64,000 nucleotides of DNA, taken from contig JASJDM010000028.1 in the NCBI GenBank assembly GCA_030065125.1, forward strand, positions 1-64,000. The letters run 5' to 3'. This stretch comes from Lysobacterales bacterium. GTDB lineage: Bacteria > Pseudomonadota > Gammaproteobacteria > Xanthomonadales > SZUA-38. Below, in pieces: positions 54,383 to 63,057 of this stretch. The first letter of the stretch is position 1. Each line of letters begins with the position of its first letter. The notes beneath the pieces are model-generated. The model did not search any database. It worked only from the letters and a program-made list of their open reading frames with translations, and was not told the origin of the DNA. The translations under genes were made by a program, and so were the position numbers.

Positions 54383-54973
54383 TCAGTCCAGCGGGCCCGG
54401 GTCAGCCGGATTGCGCAGCAGGAACCGAACCAGTGTGGTCGAGGCGATCACCAGCATTGCGCCACCGCTAACCGTGAGTATCAGACCCGGCGTCCATCCC
54501 CGGACGGCGCCAGCCAGCGCCGCCACCACCAGTATCGCGGCGTAACCGAGGAATCGTGGACTGCCAATCAGGGCGGCCGTCAGAACTGCCAGAACCCCCA
54601 GCAGCATGGCCGGCAATCCCGCAATGAACGTGGTCCCCGGCAGAGTCAGGGAGTCTCGCAGGAAATAGAGCTCCAGGAAAAGAACCAGGGTCGCGATGCC
54701 GCCATACATGACCCAGCGCAGGTTGCGGGCGTTGCGTGACGTGCGCTGATCACCGAACTCCACCAGGCCGAGCCGCGGCTCAATCAGCTTCTGGCGCAAT
54801 GGCGACCAGATCGGGACCATCAGGGCTGGCACAATTGCCGCGGCAACCGGCAGGTCGCGCAGCCAGAACAGTCCGATAATCAGCACCCCGACCGCTGCCA
54901 TCACGTCCAGCAGGCCGTCCTCCCAGTAAGTTCGAAATACGCGGCGTTCCAGATTGTTGAGATTTTCCAGCAT
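54383..54973 (-). CDS. Integral membrane protein, regulator-linked
   Basis: The 196-residue protein starts at the ATG at 54973 (MLENLNNLERRVFRTYWEDGLLDVMAAV); a longer frame exists but its extra 77 residues are not protein-like. Five to six membrane spans are visible (for example GVLIIGLFWLRDLPVAAAIVPALMV and LPAMLLGVLAVLTAALIG). It resembles small membrane proteins found beside HTH_34-type regulators, of unknown function. It is the first gene of the operon and follows the palindrome at 54995-55008. Confidence 0.7.
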   Translation of the reverse strand: MLENLNNLERRVFRTYWEDGLLDVMAAVGVLIIGLFWLRDLPVAAAIVPALMVPIWSPLRQKLIEPRLGLVEFGDQRTSRNARNLRWVMYGGIATLVLFLELYFLRDSLTLPGTTFIAGLPAMLLGVLAVLTAALIGSPRFLGYAAILVVAALAGAVRGWTPGLILTVSGGAMLVIASTTLVRFLLRNPADPGPLD

Positions 54974-54994
54974 TTCCCGACACTCGTCTTTTTC

Positions 54995-55008
54995 ATAAAC
55001 TAGTTTAT
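54995..55008. promoter_or_regulatory. Palindromic operator candidate ATAAACTAGTTTAT
   Basis: A perfect 14-bp palindrome lies 22-36 bases upstream of the operon start at 54973. The half-site CATAAACT recurs as a direct repeat at 55011-55018. The AT-rich block also contains -10-like TATAAACT on the minus strand. It stands out against the GC-rich background and is a natural site for the operon's winged-helix protein. Confidence 0.55.
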
Positions 55009-55125
55009 ACCATAAACTTAATGGGTCGGATTTCGTGGAAAACCGAGAGAAGCAAACCGCGAGGGAATTTGACCCGTTGGCTAAGACTTGCCAGAAGAAA
55101 CTAAATTTCGACGGCTCGTGAGCGA

Positions 55126-55512
55126 CTATTGAGAATCCTGAAGCGAGGGCCCTGACCCAAGCCCTTGCGCATTGCGTTGCATCAGCAGCCGCGCTTTCAA
55201 CCAACTCCCCGAAGACACGGTGGCCTCGTCTTCACAATCGATGAAATATTCCCGGCCACTGAAGGAGCTGCGGCTGGCAAGCCTGTCGATGAAGTCTTCG
55301 GTTGTTTTGGCGTAGCGCTTGCCGCGACTGTACTTCATCCGCAAGTGCGATTCCGCCTTATCAGCGTCGTAGGATTTGCCGTTTCGGATAAACGTGCAGC
55401 CGCTGTCACCCACAGCGGTCAGCAGCGCGTCGATCTCCTGGTCCGGGTCCGGCGCGGAGCCGGCCGCAGATGCCTCAAGAATCAGCAGCAGTGCCAACAG
55501 GCTTGTTTTCAC
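55126..55512 (-). CDS. DUF5329-family exported protein
   Basis: A 128-residue protein with signal peptide MKTSLLALLLILEASA. The sequence DQEIDALLTAVGDSGCTFIRNGKSYDADKAESHLRMKY, then TEDFIDRLASRSSFSGREYFIDC and a W-L-K pair, matches the DUF5329 family of short periplasmic proteins. Two conserved Cys could form a disulfide. Function unknown. Its start overlaps the end of the upstream nuclease-fold gene by ATGA, so the pair is cotranscribed. Confidence 0.85.
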   Translation of the reverse strand: MKTSLLALLLILEASAAGSAPDPDQEIDALLTAVGDSGCTFIRNGKSYDADKAESHLRMKYSRGKRYAKTTEDFIDRLASRSSFSGREYFIDCEDEATVSSGSWLKARLLMQRNAQGLGSGPSLQDSQ

Positions 55513-56372
55513 AGCGCCAGACTCAGCATGAGCGGGTTGTGGTCGGAACTTCTGACCGGCTCACTGTCAACCTGGCCGGCAGTCAGGCCACGCACGTAGA
55601 CGTGGTCCAGGGGCCAGCCCATGACCCGGGTGCGGTGATCTCTGCCAAAATCCGGCGCGTGAAGACTGAGGTCCCGGACAAGGGTTTCTACGATCCGTGC
55701 CCGGCGGCCGCGCCAGGTGTTGAAGTCACCGGCGAGGACGATTGGCCCATCGTGGCTTTCCAGGACCGTTCTGATCTGATCGATCTGGCGCTGGAATTCG
55801 GTGACGCCAAACGAAAAATTGACGCCGTGCACGTTGACCACCACCAGGTTCTGATCCGTCTGGGACAGCCCATATTCCGTGACCAGGGTCGCCTTGGGGG
55901 TCCGCAGCCATGGTTCCAAAGTGATCAGATTGCACTGGGTCAGCGGTACCGAAGCACTGTAGGTCATCAACCCGGTACGCAGGCGGGCGTTGCGGTAACC
56001 CGGCGCAAAAGAGCTGATCAGGCGTGATCCGGCCCGGCGAGGAATGGCCATGGCGTCATTGGCCTCCTGCAACAGCAGCAACTCCGAACCCTGTTCGATC
56101 CGCTCAAGGTCCTGCAACCAGCGCGAATTGGCGCCTTTCTGGATGTTCCAACTGACCAGCCGCAGGTCCTCCGCTGGAAGCTCACCTGGGGTTTCCGGCT
56201 TTTCCAGCGCGATCTGCGAAGCGCAGTCCGCGGCGTCTGTTGCCACGGGGCCCGAATAGATTCGAGAAACCGTCAGATCCAGATTGTCCGCTTCCCATGG
56301 GTCCGGCAGCACGGCGCAACTGCCGGCGCAGACCAGGGCGGGTAGCAAAAGGATCTGGCGAATGGTTTTCAA
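55509..56372 (-). CDS. Endonuclease/exonuclease/phosphatase-family lipoprotein
   Basis: The 287-residue protein has an N-terminal lipobox-like segment (LLLPALVCAGSC). The EEP fold motifs follow: LVSWNIQKG, LLLLQEAND, VVVNVHGVNF, LAGDFNTW, WPLDHVYV and the C-terminal SSDHNPL with catalytic Asp/His. Substrates of the family range from DNA to phosphoinositides. An extra-cytoplasmic location makes DNA, RNA or a phospholipid headgroup possible. Coupled to DUF5329. Confidence 0.85.
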   Translation of the reverse strand: MKTIRQILLLPALVCAGSCAVLPDPWEADNLDLTVSRIYSGPVATDAADCASQIALEKPETPGELPAEDLRLVSWNIQKGANSRWLQDLERIEQGSELLLLQEANDAMAIPRRAGSRLISSFAPGYRNARLRTGLMTYSASVPLTQCNLITLEPWLRTPKATLVTEYGLSQTDQNLVVVNVHGVNFSFGVTEFQRQIDQIRTVLESHDGPIVLAGDFNTWRGRRARIVETLVRDLSLHAPDFGRDHRTRVMGWPLDHVYVRGLTAGQVDSEPVRSSDHNPLMLSLAL

Positions 56373-56445
56373 CTGCTGCTTCGAAATGACAGGGAAGCCC
56401 GCTATCTTACATGCCCGGGGTTTCCATTACCCGTGCGGGGGGGGC

Positions 56446-56805
56446 TCAGGCCATCAGGCGGTGGGTCAGCCGCTGCAGCCCCGGCCTGATGCGGAGGAAG
56501 AACAGGTAAGCCTTTTCCAGCACCCACGCAATGGGCCGGAATCGTGCAGCGATTCCCAGCGGACGCAACAGAGGTATGGCACGCCACATGGCGGCAAAGG
56601 CCGCCGCCCCCGACAACATCGGGCCGCTGCCCTCCCGCGCATGGAACCGGGCCAGCAGGGTTTCCCGGTCCACAGGGCAGCCCTCGTCACCGTATATATC
56701 CACGAAACGGATGATTTGTCTCTTGTCCAGGCGCCGCATGAGGCGGATTTCGCGGACGCAAAGGGGGCACTGGCTGTCGTACCAGACCGTGACATTTGTA
56801 CTCAT
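56446..56805 (-). CDS. DCC-family (DUF393) thiol protein
   Basis: A 119-residue protein with the family signature VTVWYDSQCPLCVREIRLMRR, where Cys-x-x-Cys is the putative redox pair, and the downstream DUF393 region (PMLSGAAAFAAMWRAIPLL, then a hydrophobic C-terminal helix). Proteins of this type are proposed thiol-disulfide oxidoreductases; activity is not demonstrated for most. The gene diverges from the SSS symporter 120 bases away. Confidence 0.85.
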   Translation of the reverse strand: MSTNVTVWYDSQCPLCVREIRLMRRLDKRQIIRFVDIYGDEGCPVDRETLLARFHAREGSGPMLSGAAAFAAMWRAIPLLRPLGIAARFRPIAWVLEKAYLFFLRIRPGLQRLTHRLMA

Positions 56806-56924
56806 TGATGCTGCAGAATTCTTAAACGGCCAAATGGTAGCGGGCTGGCCGTATCGGCGCGGTGAAGGCCGCTTACCGTAGACAGACCCGGATATGGTTC
56901 GACAAAGCCGGTAGGATAAGGTTC

Positions 56925-58514
56925 ATGGGGCAAGATCAATTCCTGCTACATCCCGTAGACGGTGCGCTGCTGCTCGCGTATGCGGCAGTGGTCATTGCCC
57001 TCGGCGTCTACTTTGGGCGACGCCATGACGATGCCCAGGATTACTTCCTGGCCGGACGACGCATGGCCTGGCCGCTGATCGGCATTTCCCTGTTCGCGTC
57101 GAACATGTCCAGCACCACCCTGGTAGGCCTGGCCGGCGAGGCCTACAGCACCGGTATTGCCGTATTCAACTATGAGAGCATGGCGGCCGTCGTGCTGATA
57201 TTCGGCGCGTTCTTCTTTTTCCCGTTCCTGCTGCGATCCGGTGTCTACACGCTGCCGGAATTCCTCGAGCAGCGGTTCGACAGCCGCGCCCGCACCTATT
57301 TCTCCCTGCTGACGCTGTTTCTGAACATCGTCATCGATACGGCTGGCAGCCTGTTTGCGGGGGCCCTGGTGCTGCAGCTGCTGTTTCCGGAGATTCCGCT
57401 GTGGCAGACCGTCGCGATGCTGGCCCTGGTGGCGGGCATTTACACCATCGTCGGCGGCCTGGCAGCGGTGATGGTAACCGACGCGCTGCAGGCGATCCTG
57501 CTGCTGCTGGGTGCCATTGTCATCGCCTGGACCGCGTTTGACGTGGCCGGTGGCTGGACCACGGTCATGTCCACGGTGCCCGGGGACATGCTGAGCCTGG
57601 TGCGACCGCTGGATGACCCGGGCGTGCCCTGGTTGGGCATGATGACCGGCATCCCGCTGCTGGGGTTCTATTTCTGGTGCAACAACCAGTTCATGGTGCA
57701 GCGGGTGCTCAGCGCCCGGGACGTCAACCACGGCCGCTGGGGCGCGCTGTTTGCCGGCGCCCTCAAGCTGCCGGTGCTGTTCATCATGGTGCTGCCCGGC
57801 ACGGCTGCCATCCTGATTTACCCGGAGCTGCCCCGGGCGGACCTGGTCTTCCCCACGCTGATGTTTGACCTGCTGCCCACGGGCCTGCTGGGCCTGGTCC
57901 TGGCCGGATTCCTGGCTGCCCTGATGTCCCAGATTGACTCCACCCTGAATTCTGCCTCCACACTGGTGACCATGGATTTTGTGCGGCGCGCCAGACCCGG
58001 GCTGTCACCCCACCACCTGATGCGTGTGGGCCAGGTCACCACCGGGTTGTTCATGCTGCTGGCGGTGGCCTGGGCGCCCCAGATCGAGAATTTCGGCTCC
58101 CTGTTCAAGTACCTGCAGAGCATGCTGTCCTATGCCGTGCCGCCGGTGGTGACGCTCTACCTGGCAGGCATGTTCTGGCGCCGGGCTAATGCCACGGGTG
58201 CTTTCGCCGCCATCACCGTTGGGCTGGCGGTGGGCGTGACGCTGTTCGTCCTCAAGGAAATTCTGGGAACGGTGACCATGCACTTCCTGTATATCGGACC
58301 GCTGATCCTGGGTGCCTGCGTGGTGGCCCTGGTGATCGGCAGCCTGTTGACGCCGCCACCGCCCGATTCTCGAGTCGCCAGCATGGCCTGGTCCCGCGCT
58401 TTTTTCCGCGAGGAATCGTCACAACTGGCAGCCCTGCCCTGGTACCAGAACTACCGGGTCCTGTCGGTCATTCTTGCCCTGGCATTCCTGGCCATTACCT
58501 GGGCCTTCCGCTGA
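56925..58514 (+). CDS. Sodium/solute symporter (SSS/SLC5 family)
   Basis: From the ATG at 56925 (preceded by AGGATAAGG) the protein has 529 residues; an earlier ATG would add 21 residues without a membrane role. About thirteen helices are expected. SSS signatures are YFLAGRRMAWPLIGISLFASNMSSTTLVGLAG, YTLPEFLEQRFDSRARTYFS and NNQFMVQRVLSARD. It imports an organic solute with Na+, probably a sugar, acid or amine; the substrate is not readable. It stands alone. Confidence 0.9.
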   Translation: MGQDQFLLHPVDGALLLAYAAVVIALGVYFGRRHDDAQDYFLAGRRMAWPLIGISLFASNMSSTTLVGLAGEAYSTGIAVFNYESMAAVVLIFGAFFFFPFLLRSGVYTLPEFLEQRFDSRARTYFSLLTLFLNIVIDTAGSLFAGALVLQLLFPEIPLWQTVAMLALVAGIYTIVGGLAAVMVTDALQAILLLLGAIVIAWTAFDVAGGWTTVMSTVPGDMLSLVRPLDDPGVPWLGMMTGIPLLGFYFWCNNQFMVQRVLSARDVNHGRWGALFAGALKLPVLFIMVLPGTAAILIYPELPRADLVFPTLMFDLLPTGLLGLVLAGFLAALMSQIDSTLNSASTLVTMDFVRRARPGLSPHHLMRVGQVTTGLFMLLAVAWAPQIENFGSLFKYLQSMLSYAVPPVVTLYLAGMFWRRANATGAFAAITVGLAVGVTLFVLKEILGTVTMHFLYIGPLILGACVVALVIGSLLTPPPPDSRVASMAWSRAFFREESSQLAALPWYQNYRVLSVILALAFLAITWAFR

Positions 58515-58517
58515 AGC

Positions 58518-59963
58518 TCAGCCCACCCGGGCGTGCTCGGTGATTTCGGCAACCACCCGCTCCGCGGACTCCAGCGCGCCTTCCATGCCCGGCGCTTGAA
58601 CTGAAGTGTGTTCACCGGCCAGATGCAGGCGTCGCCAGGGTTGGGCCATCTGTTGCCCAAAACGGCTGATCTGCCCGGCGTTGAAGTAGTGATAGGCGCC
58701 CCGGGCAAAGGGATCATCGCTCCAGGCAAACATTCTTCCGACCTCCACCGCATCCCGGCTGGAGGGCCTGAGCCTGGCGAGTTCGTCAAGGATCAGCGTT
58801 TCCCTCTCCTGGCCGGACAGCGCCGCCAGTTTCAGCGCCGCCTCACCGTCGGTCCAGCAGGTATGTCCCCAGCGCTGGATGGCCGGTGAGTGGTTGGCAA
58901 ACAGCCGCTCCAGGGGCGAATCAGTCCACATGGTCGCCGGCAGGCCATCGTCGTCCCAGAACGCACGCCTGGCGGTCAGGATCACCCGGGTAATGGGCGT
59001 GTAAGGCAGCTCCGCCACGGCTTCGGCCTGGCGCCCCTCAAAGCCAGGAGTGACCGGGATGGTTCTCAATACGGAATACGGCAGGGTGCAGACGCCGTAA
59101 TCCGCCTGAAATGTCCTGCCGGAGGCCGTCTCCACTTTGACTCCTGTGCCGTCCAGCTCAATGGCCGTAACCACCGATCCGGTCAGGACGGGCTGGCCCA
59201 GGCGGGCAGCCATTTTCTCCGGCAGCTCCTGGCTGCCGTTTCCGAATACCAGGGTCTGGGAGTCGCCGGCGGCGGCATACCGATGCAGGTTTCGCAGGGC
59301 CCAGAGAGCTGACGCCTGTTCCAGGCTGCCGCAGTTACCCTGCACCTCGGCCAGGCGTATAGCGGTTTCGCTGGCGCCTCTTTGCCGCATCAGCTCGGCC
59401 ACCGACAGGCCGTCCACATCGCTGTGATTGCCACTCAGCCAGTCGGCGGCATCTTTCAGAGGAATGTCCCGTCGCAGGTAGCTGGACTGCAGCGCCTGAA
59501 CCGGGACATTGGATTCTGATTCATTCAGACCCAGGGCCTGCCAGTTGGAGCCGTCGTAAACCTGGCCGCCGACAAACACCGCCGAGGGTGAGCGACCGCC
59601 CGGGTGGGGCAGCAATGACACCCCCGTTTCTCCCGCTATGGCCCGCAACCGCTTATAGGAAGATCCTGCGATCTGGGCCCCGGCCTCGATAATACCGGGA
59701 TACCCCCGCACGGTGTACAGGCGTCCGCCAACCCGATCCTGGCCTTCCAGCACCGTGACACTGAAGCCCTGATGTTCAAGCAGCCGTGCCGCATGCAGAC
59801 CAGCCAGGCCGGCACCCAGGACCAGCGCCGTGGGCCGGCTGTCGCTGCCGTCCCCAAAAGCGCCGGGCGCGAAGCTCCACAAGGCCGAGCCGCTGATCAT
59901 TCCGGCCAACAGCTGGCGACGTCTGAGGCTGGTTACCGGCGGTTTGCGGCTTGTGCTGGTCAT
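58518..59963 (-). CDS. Tat-exported flavin amine oxidase-like protein
   Basis: The 481-residue flavoprotein starts at the second ATG (59963), which has AGAGGA 8 bases upstream. A Tat signal is present (SLRRRQLLAGMISGSALWSF). The dinucleotide motif is ALVLGAGLAGLHAARLLEHQGFSVTVLEGQDRVGGRLYT. The C-terminal FAD segment RLHLAGEHTSVQAPGMEGALESAERVV is typical of monoamine/polyamine oxidases and their relatives. It probably oxidises an amine or related compound in the periplasm. It converges with the SSS symporter gene, whose stop lies 3 bases away. Confidence 0.88.
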   Translation of the reverse strand: MTSTSRKPPVTSLRRRQLLAGMISGSALWSFAPGAFGDGSDSRPTALVLGAGLAGLHAARLLEHQGFSVTVLEGQDRVGGRLYTVRGYPGIIEAGAQIAGSSYKRLRAIAGETGVSLLPHPGGRSPSAVFVGGQVYDGSNWQALGLNESESNVPVQALQSSYLRRDIPLKDAADWLSGNHSDVDGLSVAELMRQRGASETAIRLAEVQGNCGSLEQASALWALRNLHRYAAAGDSQTLVFGNGSQELPEKMAARLGQPVLTGSVVTAIELDGTGVKVETASGRTFQADYGVCTLPYSVLRTIPVTPGFEGRQAEAVAELPYTPITRVILTARRAFWDDDGLPATMWTDSPLERLFANHSPAIQRWGHTCWTDGEAALKLAALSGQERETLILDELARLRPSSRDAVEVGRMFAWSDDPFARGAYHYFNAGQISRFGQQMAQPWRRLHLAGEHTSVQAPGMEGALESAERVVAEITEHARVG

Positions 59964-60179
59964 GATCATGTCCTCTCTGCGTATCCAGACAGGATAGATT
60001 CACCAGGGCGTGCGGGTCACTCCGCATTTCCACGGGTACCCCCTTGCGAAATCGCGGTTGGCGAGATGAAATAGCAACGCCATGAACAGGCGACCTGCAC
60101 TGCGTCTGACGCTGGGCGCTTCCGCTGGTATGGACAGACCGTCAATGGGCAACGAATGCCGCTTCTATGAGTGTAGGCT

Positions 60180-61013
60180 ATGAGCATGGAATCCATAACG
60201 ATTGAGGACGAAGCCGCCATACGCATCGGCGCATTTGCCGGCGTGCTCCTGTTGATGGTCCTGTGGGAGCTCCTGGCGCCCCGCCGGTTACTCTCCCTGC
60301 CCCGCAGCCGCCGATGGGCCACCAACCTGTTGCTGGTTGCTGGCAATACGTTGATTCTGCGCCTGCTGTTTCCGGTGGCCGCCGTGGGTGCTGCCCTGCT
60401 GGCCCAGGAACGACAGTGGGGGCTGTTCAACCAGACTGGCATCAGCGCCGTTCCGGCCCTGGTGCTGACGGTGCTGCTGCTGGATTTCGCCATCTACTGG
60501 CAACACCGCCTGTTTCACGCCATTCCCGTGCTGTGGCGGCTGCACCGGGTGCACCATGCCGACGTGGATTTTGACGTAACCACCGGCCTGCGATTCCACC
60601 CGCTGGAAATTGTCCTTTCCATGCTCATCAAGATCTCTGTGGTTCTGCTGCTGGGGGCGCCGGCGGCGGCGGTGATGTTATTCGAGGTCATTCTGAATGC
60701 GACCTCCATGTTCAACCACGGCAACGTACGCCTGCCGCTGGGCCTGGACCGGGTGCTGCGCTGGTTTCTGGTCACGCCCGACATGCATCGTGTGCACCAC
60801 TCCGTGATACCCCGGGAAACCAACAGCAATTTTGGCTTCAGCGTGCCCTGGTGGGATCGGCTGCTGGGAACCTATCGGGCCCAGCCCGAGGCCGGCCATG
60901 ACGCCATGCAGATCGGAAACGAGGACTACCGCCAGCCCGGGCAGGTGGCCAGCATCCCCGGCGTTCTGACCATGCCGTTTTCCCCACCGGCCAAGGGAAG
61001 CGCAAAGCCTTGA
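60180..61013 (+). CDS. Sterol desaturase/fatty-acid hydroxylase-family membrane enzyme
   Basis: A 277-residue membrane protein with the di-iron His clusters of the superfamily: HRLFHAIPVLWRLHRVHHAD (HxxxH and HxxHH), FNHGN, and MHRVHHSV near the C-terminus. Four to five membrane spans come first. These enzymes hydroxylate or desaturate lipids such as carotenoids, sterols or fatty acids. It heads a coupled operon: its stop overlaps a TTG start of a VOC gene (TTGA). Confidence 0.88.
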   Translation: MSMESITIEDEAAIRIGAFAGVLLLMVLWELLAPRRLLSLPRSRRWATNLLLVAGNTLILRLLFPVAAVGAALLAQERQWGLFNQTGISAVPALVLTVLLLDFAIYWQHRLFHAIPVLWRLHRVHHADVDFDVTTGLRFHPLEIVLSMLIKISVVLLLGAPAAAVMLFEVILNATSMFNHGNVRLPLGLDRVLRWFLVTPDMHRVHHSVIPRETNSNFGFSVPWWDRLLGTYRAQPEAGHDAMQIGNEDYRQPGQVASIPGVLTMPFSPPAKGSAKP

Positions 61014-61429
61014 TCCAGGTCACCGCCATCGATCACGTGGTACTGCGAACCACCCGCCTCGAGCAGATGGTGGCGTTCTACCGGGACGTGCTGGGCTGCC
61101 ATGTTGAGCGTGAACTGCCCGCCGACGTTGGGCTGACGCAGCTGCGGGCCGGCAGCGCCCTGATCGACCTGGTGCCGGTGGACAGCAAGCTGGGCCGCAT
61201 GGGCGGTGGCCCGCCCACCGAAAAGGATAACAACCTGGACCACTTCTGCCTGCGCATTCAGCCCCTGGCCGAGAAGAGCATCCGACAACACCTGGAGCGG
61301 CATGGCGTCGAGGTCGGCGAGTTCTCTAACCGCTACGGCGCCGAAGGCTTTGGAGAGTCAATCTACCTCAACGACCCGGACGGCAATGTGGTCGAGCTGC
61401 GCAGCGAGCAGGGAGACTCCAGGGTTTGA
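61010..61429 (+). CDS. VOC-family protein
   Basis: A 139-residue protein from a TTG start forced by the domain boundary: the VOC fold begins at once (IQVTAIDHVVLRTTRLEQMVAFYRDVLG). AAGGGAAG precedes it by 9 bases. Conserved metal-type residues are His9, His75-equivalent (LDHFCLRI) and Glu at 133 (GNVVELRSE). Related proteins are glyoxalase- or virulence-protein-like with no assigned reaction. Both ends are TTGA overlaps. Confidence 0.82.
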   Translation: MIQVTAIDHVVLRTTRLEQMVAFYRDVLGCHVERELPADVGLTQLRAGSALIDLVPVDSKLGRMGGGPPTEKDNNLDHFCLRIQPLAEKSIRQHLERHGVEVGEFSNRYGAEGFGESIYLNDPDGNVVELRSEQGDSRV

Positions 61430-62337
61430 ACGGTCCCACGCTGTTGAAGGTCTCCGCCAACGGGCTGAACCTGCGCGTGTGGGAGTGGAATGCCCAGCTC
61501 CGCGGCGCCGAGCCCACACTGGTGCTGGTGCATGCAACGGGATTCCACGGTCGCTGCTGGGATTCCGTGATACCGCACCTCGGCCAGCGCCACGTACTGG
61601 CCGTTGATCAGCGCGGCCATGGCGGCAGCGATGCAGTGGCATTCGCTTCCTGGGCGGACTTCTGTGCGGACCTGGCGGCCCTGCTGGAGACGCTGCAGGT
61701 CAGCCAGGCCGTCGGCGTCGGCCACTCCATGGGCGGGCACGCCACCGTGGGAGCTGCGGCCGTCCGGCCAGAGTCTTACCAGCGCCTGGTACTGATCGAC
61801 CCGGTGATACTGGCGCCCGATTACTATCGGTATCCCGAGCAGACCAGCCCGGTCACCGATCCGGTGGATCATCCCGTGGCGCGCCGTCGGAGTCACTTTG
61901 TCAGCGCAGAAGAGATGCTGGAGCGCTATGACGACCGGCCACCGTTTTGCCATTTCACCCCGGACAGCTTCGCGGCTTACTGTCACTACGCCCTGGTCCA
62001 GGACCAGAAAGCAGGCGATATGAAGCTTGCCTGTGACCCCTTGTACGAGGCCACCATTTACCACACGGTGTCCAGCAACCCCGGAATCCTGCAGCAGGTC
62101 AGCCAATGCAGCCTGCCGGTGCACGTGGTTCGGGCCATCGAGCCGCCGTCAGCCGCCGCCCTGGCGGGGTTTCGATACTCGCCAACCTGGCCCCGGCTGG
62201 CTGCGCATTTTCCCCAGGCGCAGGATCACTACCATCCGGAGCTGAGCCACTTCATGCCCATGGAGGCACCTGAATGGGTCGCAGGGATGATCCTGGCTCC
62301 GGATCGGGTCAAGTCCCGGGAAGTGTCCAGGGCATGA
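61426..62337 (+). CDS. Alpha/beta-hydrolase
   Basis: A 303-residue hydrolase using a TTG start that overlaps the VOC stop. Alpha/beta-hydrolase elements are VLVHATGFHGRCWDSVIPHL (oxyanion HG loop), AVDQRGHGGSD, the nucleophile elbow GVGHSMGGHATV and the C-terminal His in ELSHFMPMEAPE. Substrate could be an ester, lactone or epoxide. An internal TTG six codons in is a weaker alternative start. The stop overlaps the next start by ATGA. Confidence 0.88.
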   Translation: MNGPTLLKVSANGLNLRVWEWNAQLRGAEPTLVLVHATGFHGRCWDSVIPHLGQRHVLAVDQRGHGGSDAVAFASWADFCADLAALLETLQVSQAVGVGHSMGGHATVGAAAVRPESYQRLVLIDPVILAPDYYRYPEQTSPVTDPVDHPVARRRSHFVSAEEMLERYDDRPPFCHFTPDSFAAYCHYALVQDQKAGDMKLACDPLYEATIYHTVSSNPGILQQVSQCSLPVHVVRAIEPPSAAALAGFRYSPTWPRLAAHFPQAQDHYHPELSHFMPMEAPEWVAGMILAPDRVKSREVSRA

Positions 62338-62570
62338 GCCCGTCGCTGCAGAACGCCATTGCACTCGGGGTTGTCTGGGCTGCGTGCTTTTATCTCCTGC
62401 TGACCAGCTTCCTTGATTTCCGCCACAGCGGCGAAATCCACCTGCTGTCTTACCGTCTGGTGGACACCAACGCCCATGCCTTCCTCGCCATCATGTGCCT
62501 GGCCTCAATCCTGCTGCTGGCATTGAGTCTGCAACAGATCGTGCTGCACCTGAAAAACCGCGACAGGTAG
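62334..62570 (+). CDS. Small two-helix membrane protein
   Basis: The 78-residue protein from the ATG at 62334 has two hydrophobic spans (about 7-24, IALGVVWAACFYLLLTSF, and 48-64, FLAIMCLASILLLALSL). The linker is polar with His residues. Not recognised. It is the last gene of the desaturase operon, coupled by ATGA. Confidence 0.6.
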   Translation: MSPSLQNAIALGVVWAACFYLLLTSFLDFRHSGEIHLLSYRLVDTNAHAFLAIMCLASILLLALSLQQIVLHLKNRDR

Positions 62571-62634
62571 AATTAAGGCGCGGCGGAGCAGTCCCTGCTA
62601 GGCTGGTCATCCGACACCCGCGTTCTGGCCCCCG

Positions 62635-63057
62635 ATGGACATTGAATACAGCACAGACCGGACCATTACGCCGCGGCAGTTCGTCGACCTGCTGGAACGG
62701 TCAACCCTGGCGGAACGCCGACCGGTTCAATACCCCGAGGTGATCGCCGGCATGCTGGATAACGCGGACCTGCTGATCACGGCCTGGCAGGATGGCGAAC
62801 TGGTAGGTGTGTCCCGTTCGGTCACCGACTTCGTCTATTGCTGCTACCTTTCCGACCTGGCCGTGGATCGGAGCCTGCAAAAAGCCGGCGTGGGGCGCGA
62901 GCTGATTCAGCGGACCCGGGCTGCCCTGGGCCCACGCTGCATGCTGACCCTGCTGTCGGCGCCTGCCGCCACAGGCTACTACCCCCGGGTCGGTTTCGAG
63001 GCACATCCGTCAGCCTGGATCATGTATCCGGACCCACCGGAAGGAGAATCCCAGTGA
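62635..63057 (+). CDS. GNAT-family N-acetyltransferase
   Basis: A 140-residue GNAT protein. The acetyl-CoA motif A is visible as CYLSDLAVDRSLQKAGVGRELIQRTRAAL, then the ending YYPRVGFEAHPSAWIMY. Acceptor unknown. It begins a four-gene coupled operon: its stop overlaps the GTG start of the RidA gene (GTGA). Confidence 0.88.
   Translation: MDIEYSTDRTITPRQFVDLLERSTLAERRPVQYPEVIAGMLDNADLLITAWQDGELVGVSRSVTDFVYCCYLSDLAVDRSLQKAGVGRELIQRTRAALGPRCMLTLLSAPAATGYYPRVGFEAHPSAWIMYPDPPEGESQ

Noticed and set aside
54974-55204. Upstream extension of the regulator-linked membrane protein
   Set aside because: It would cover the palindrome and AT-rich promoter region and adds 77 non-conserved-looking residues.
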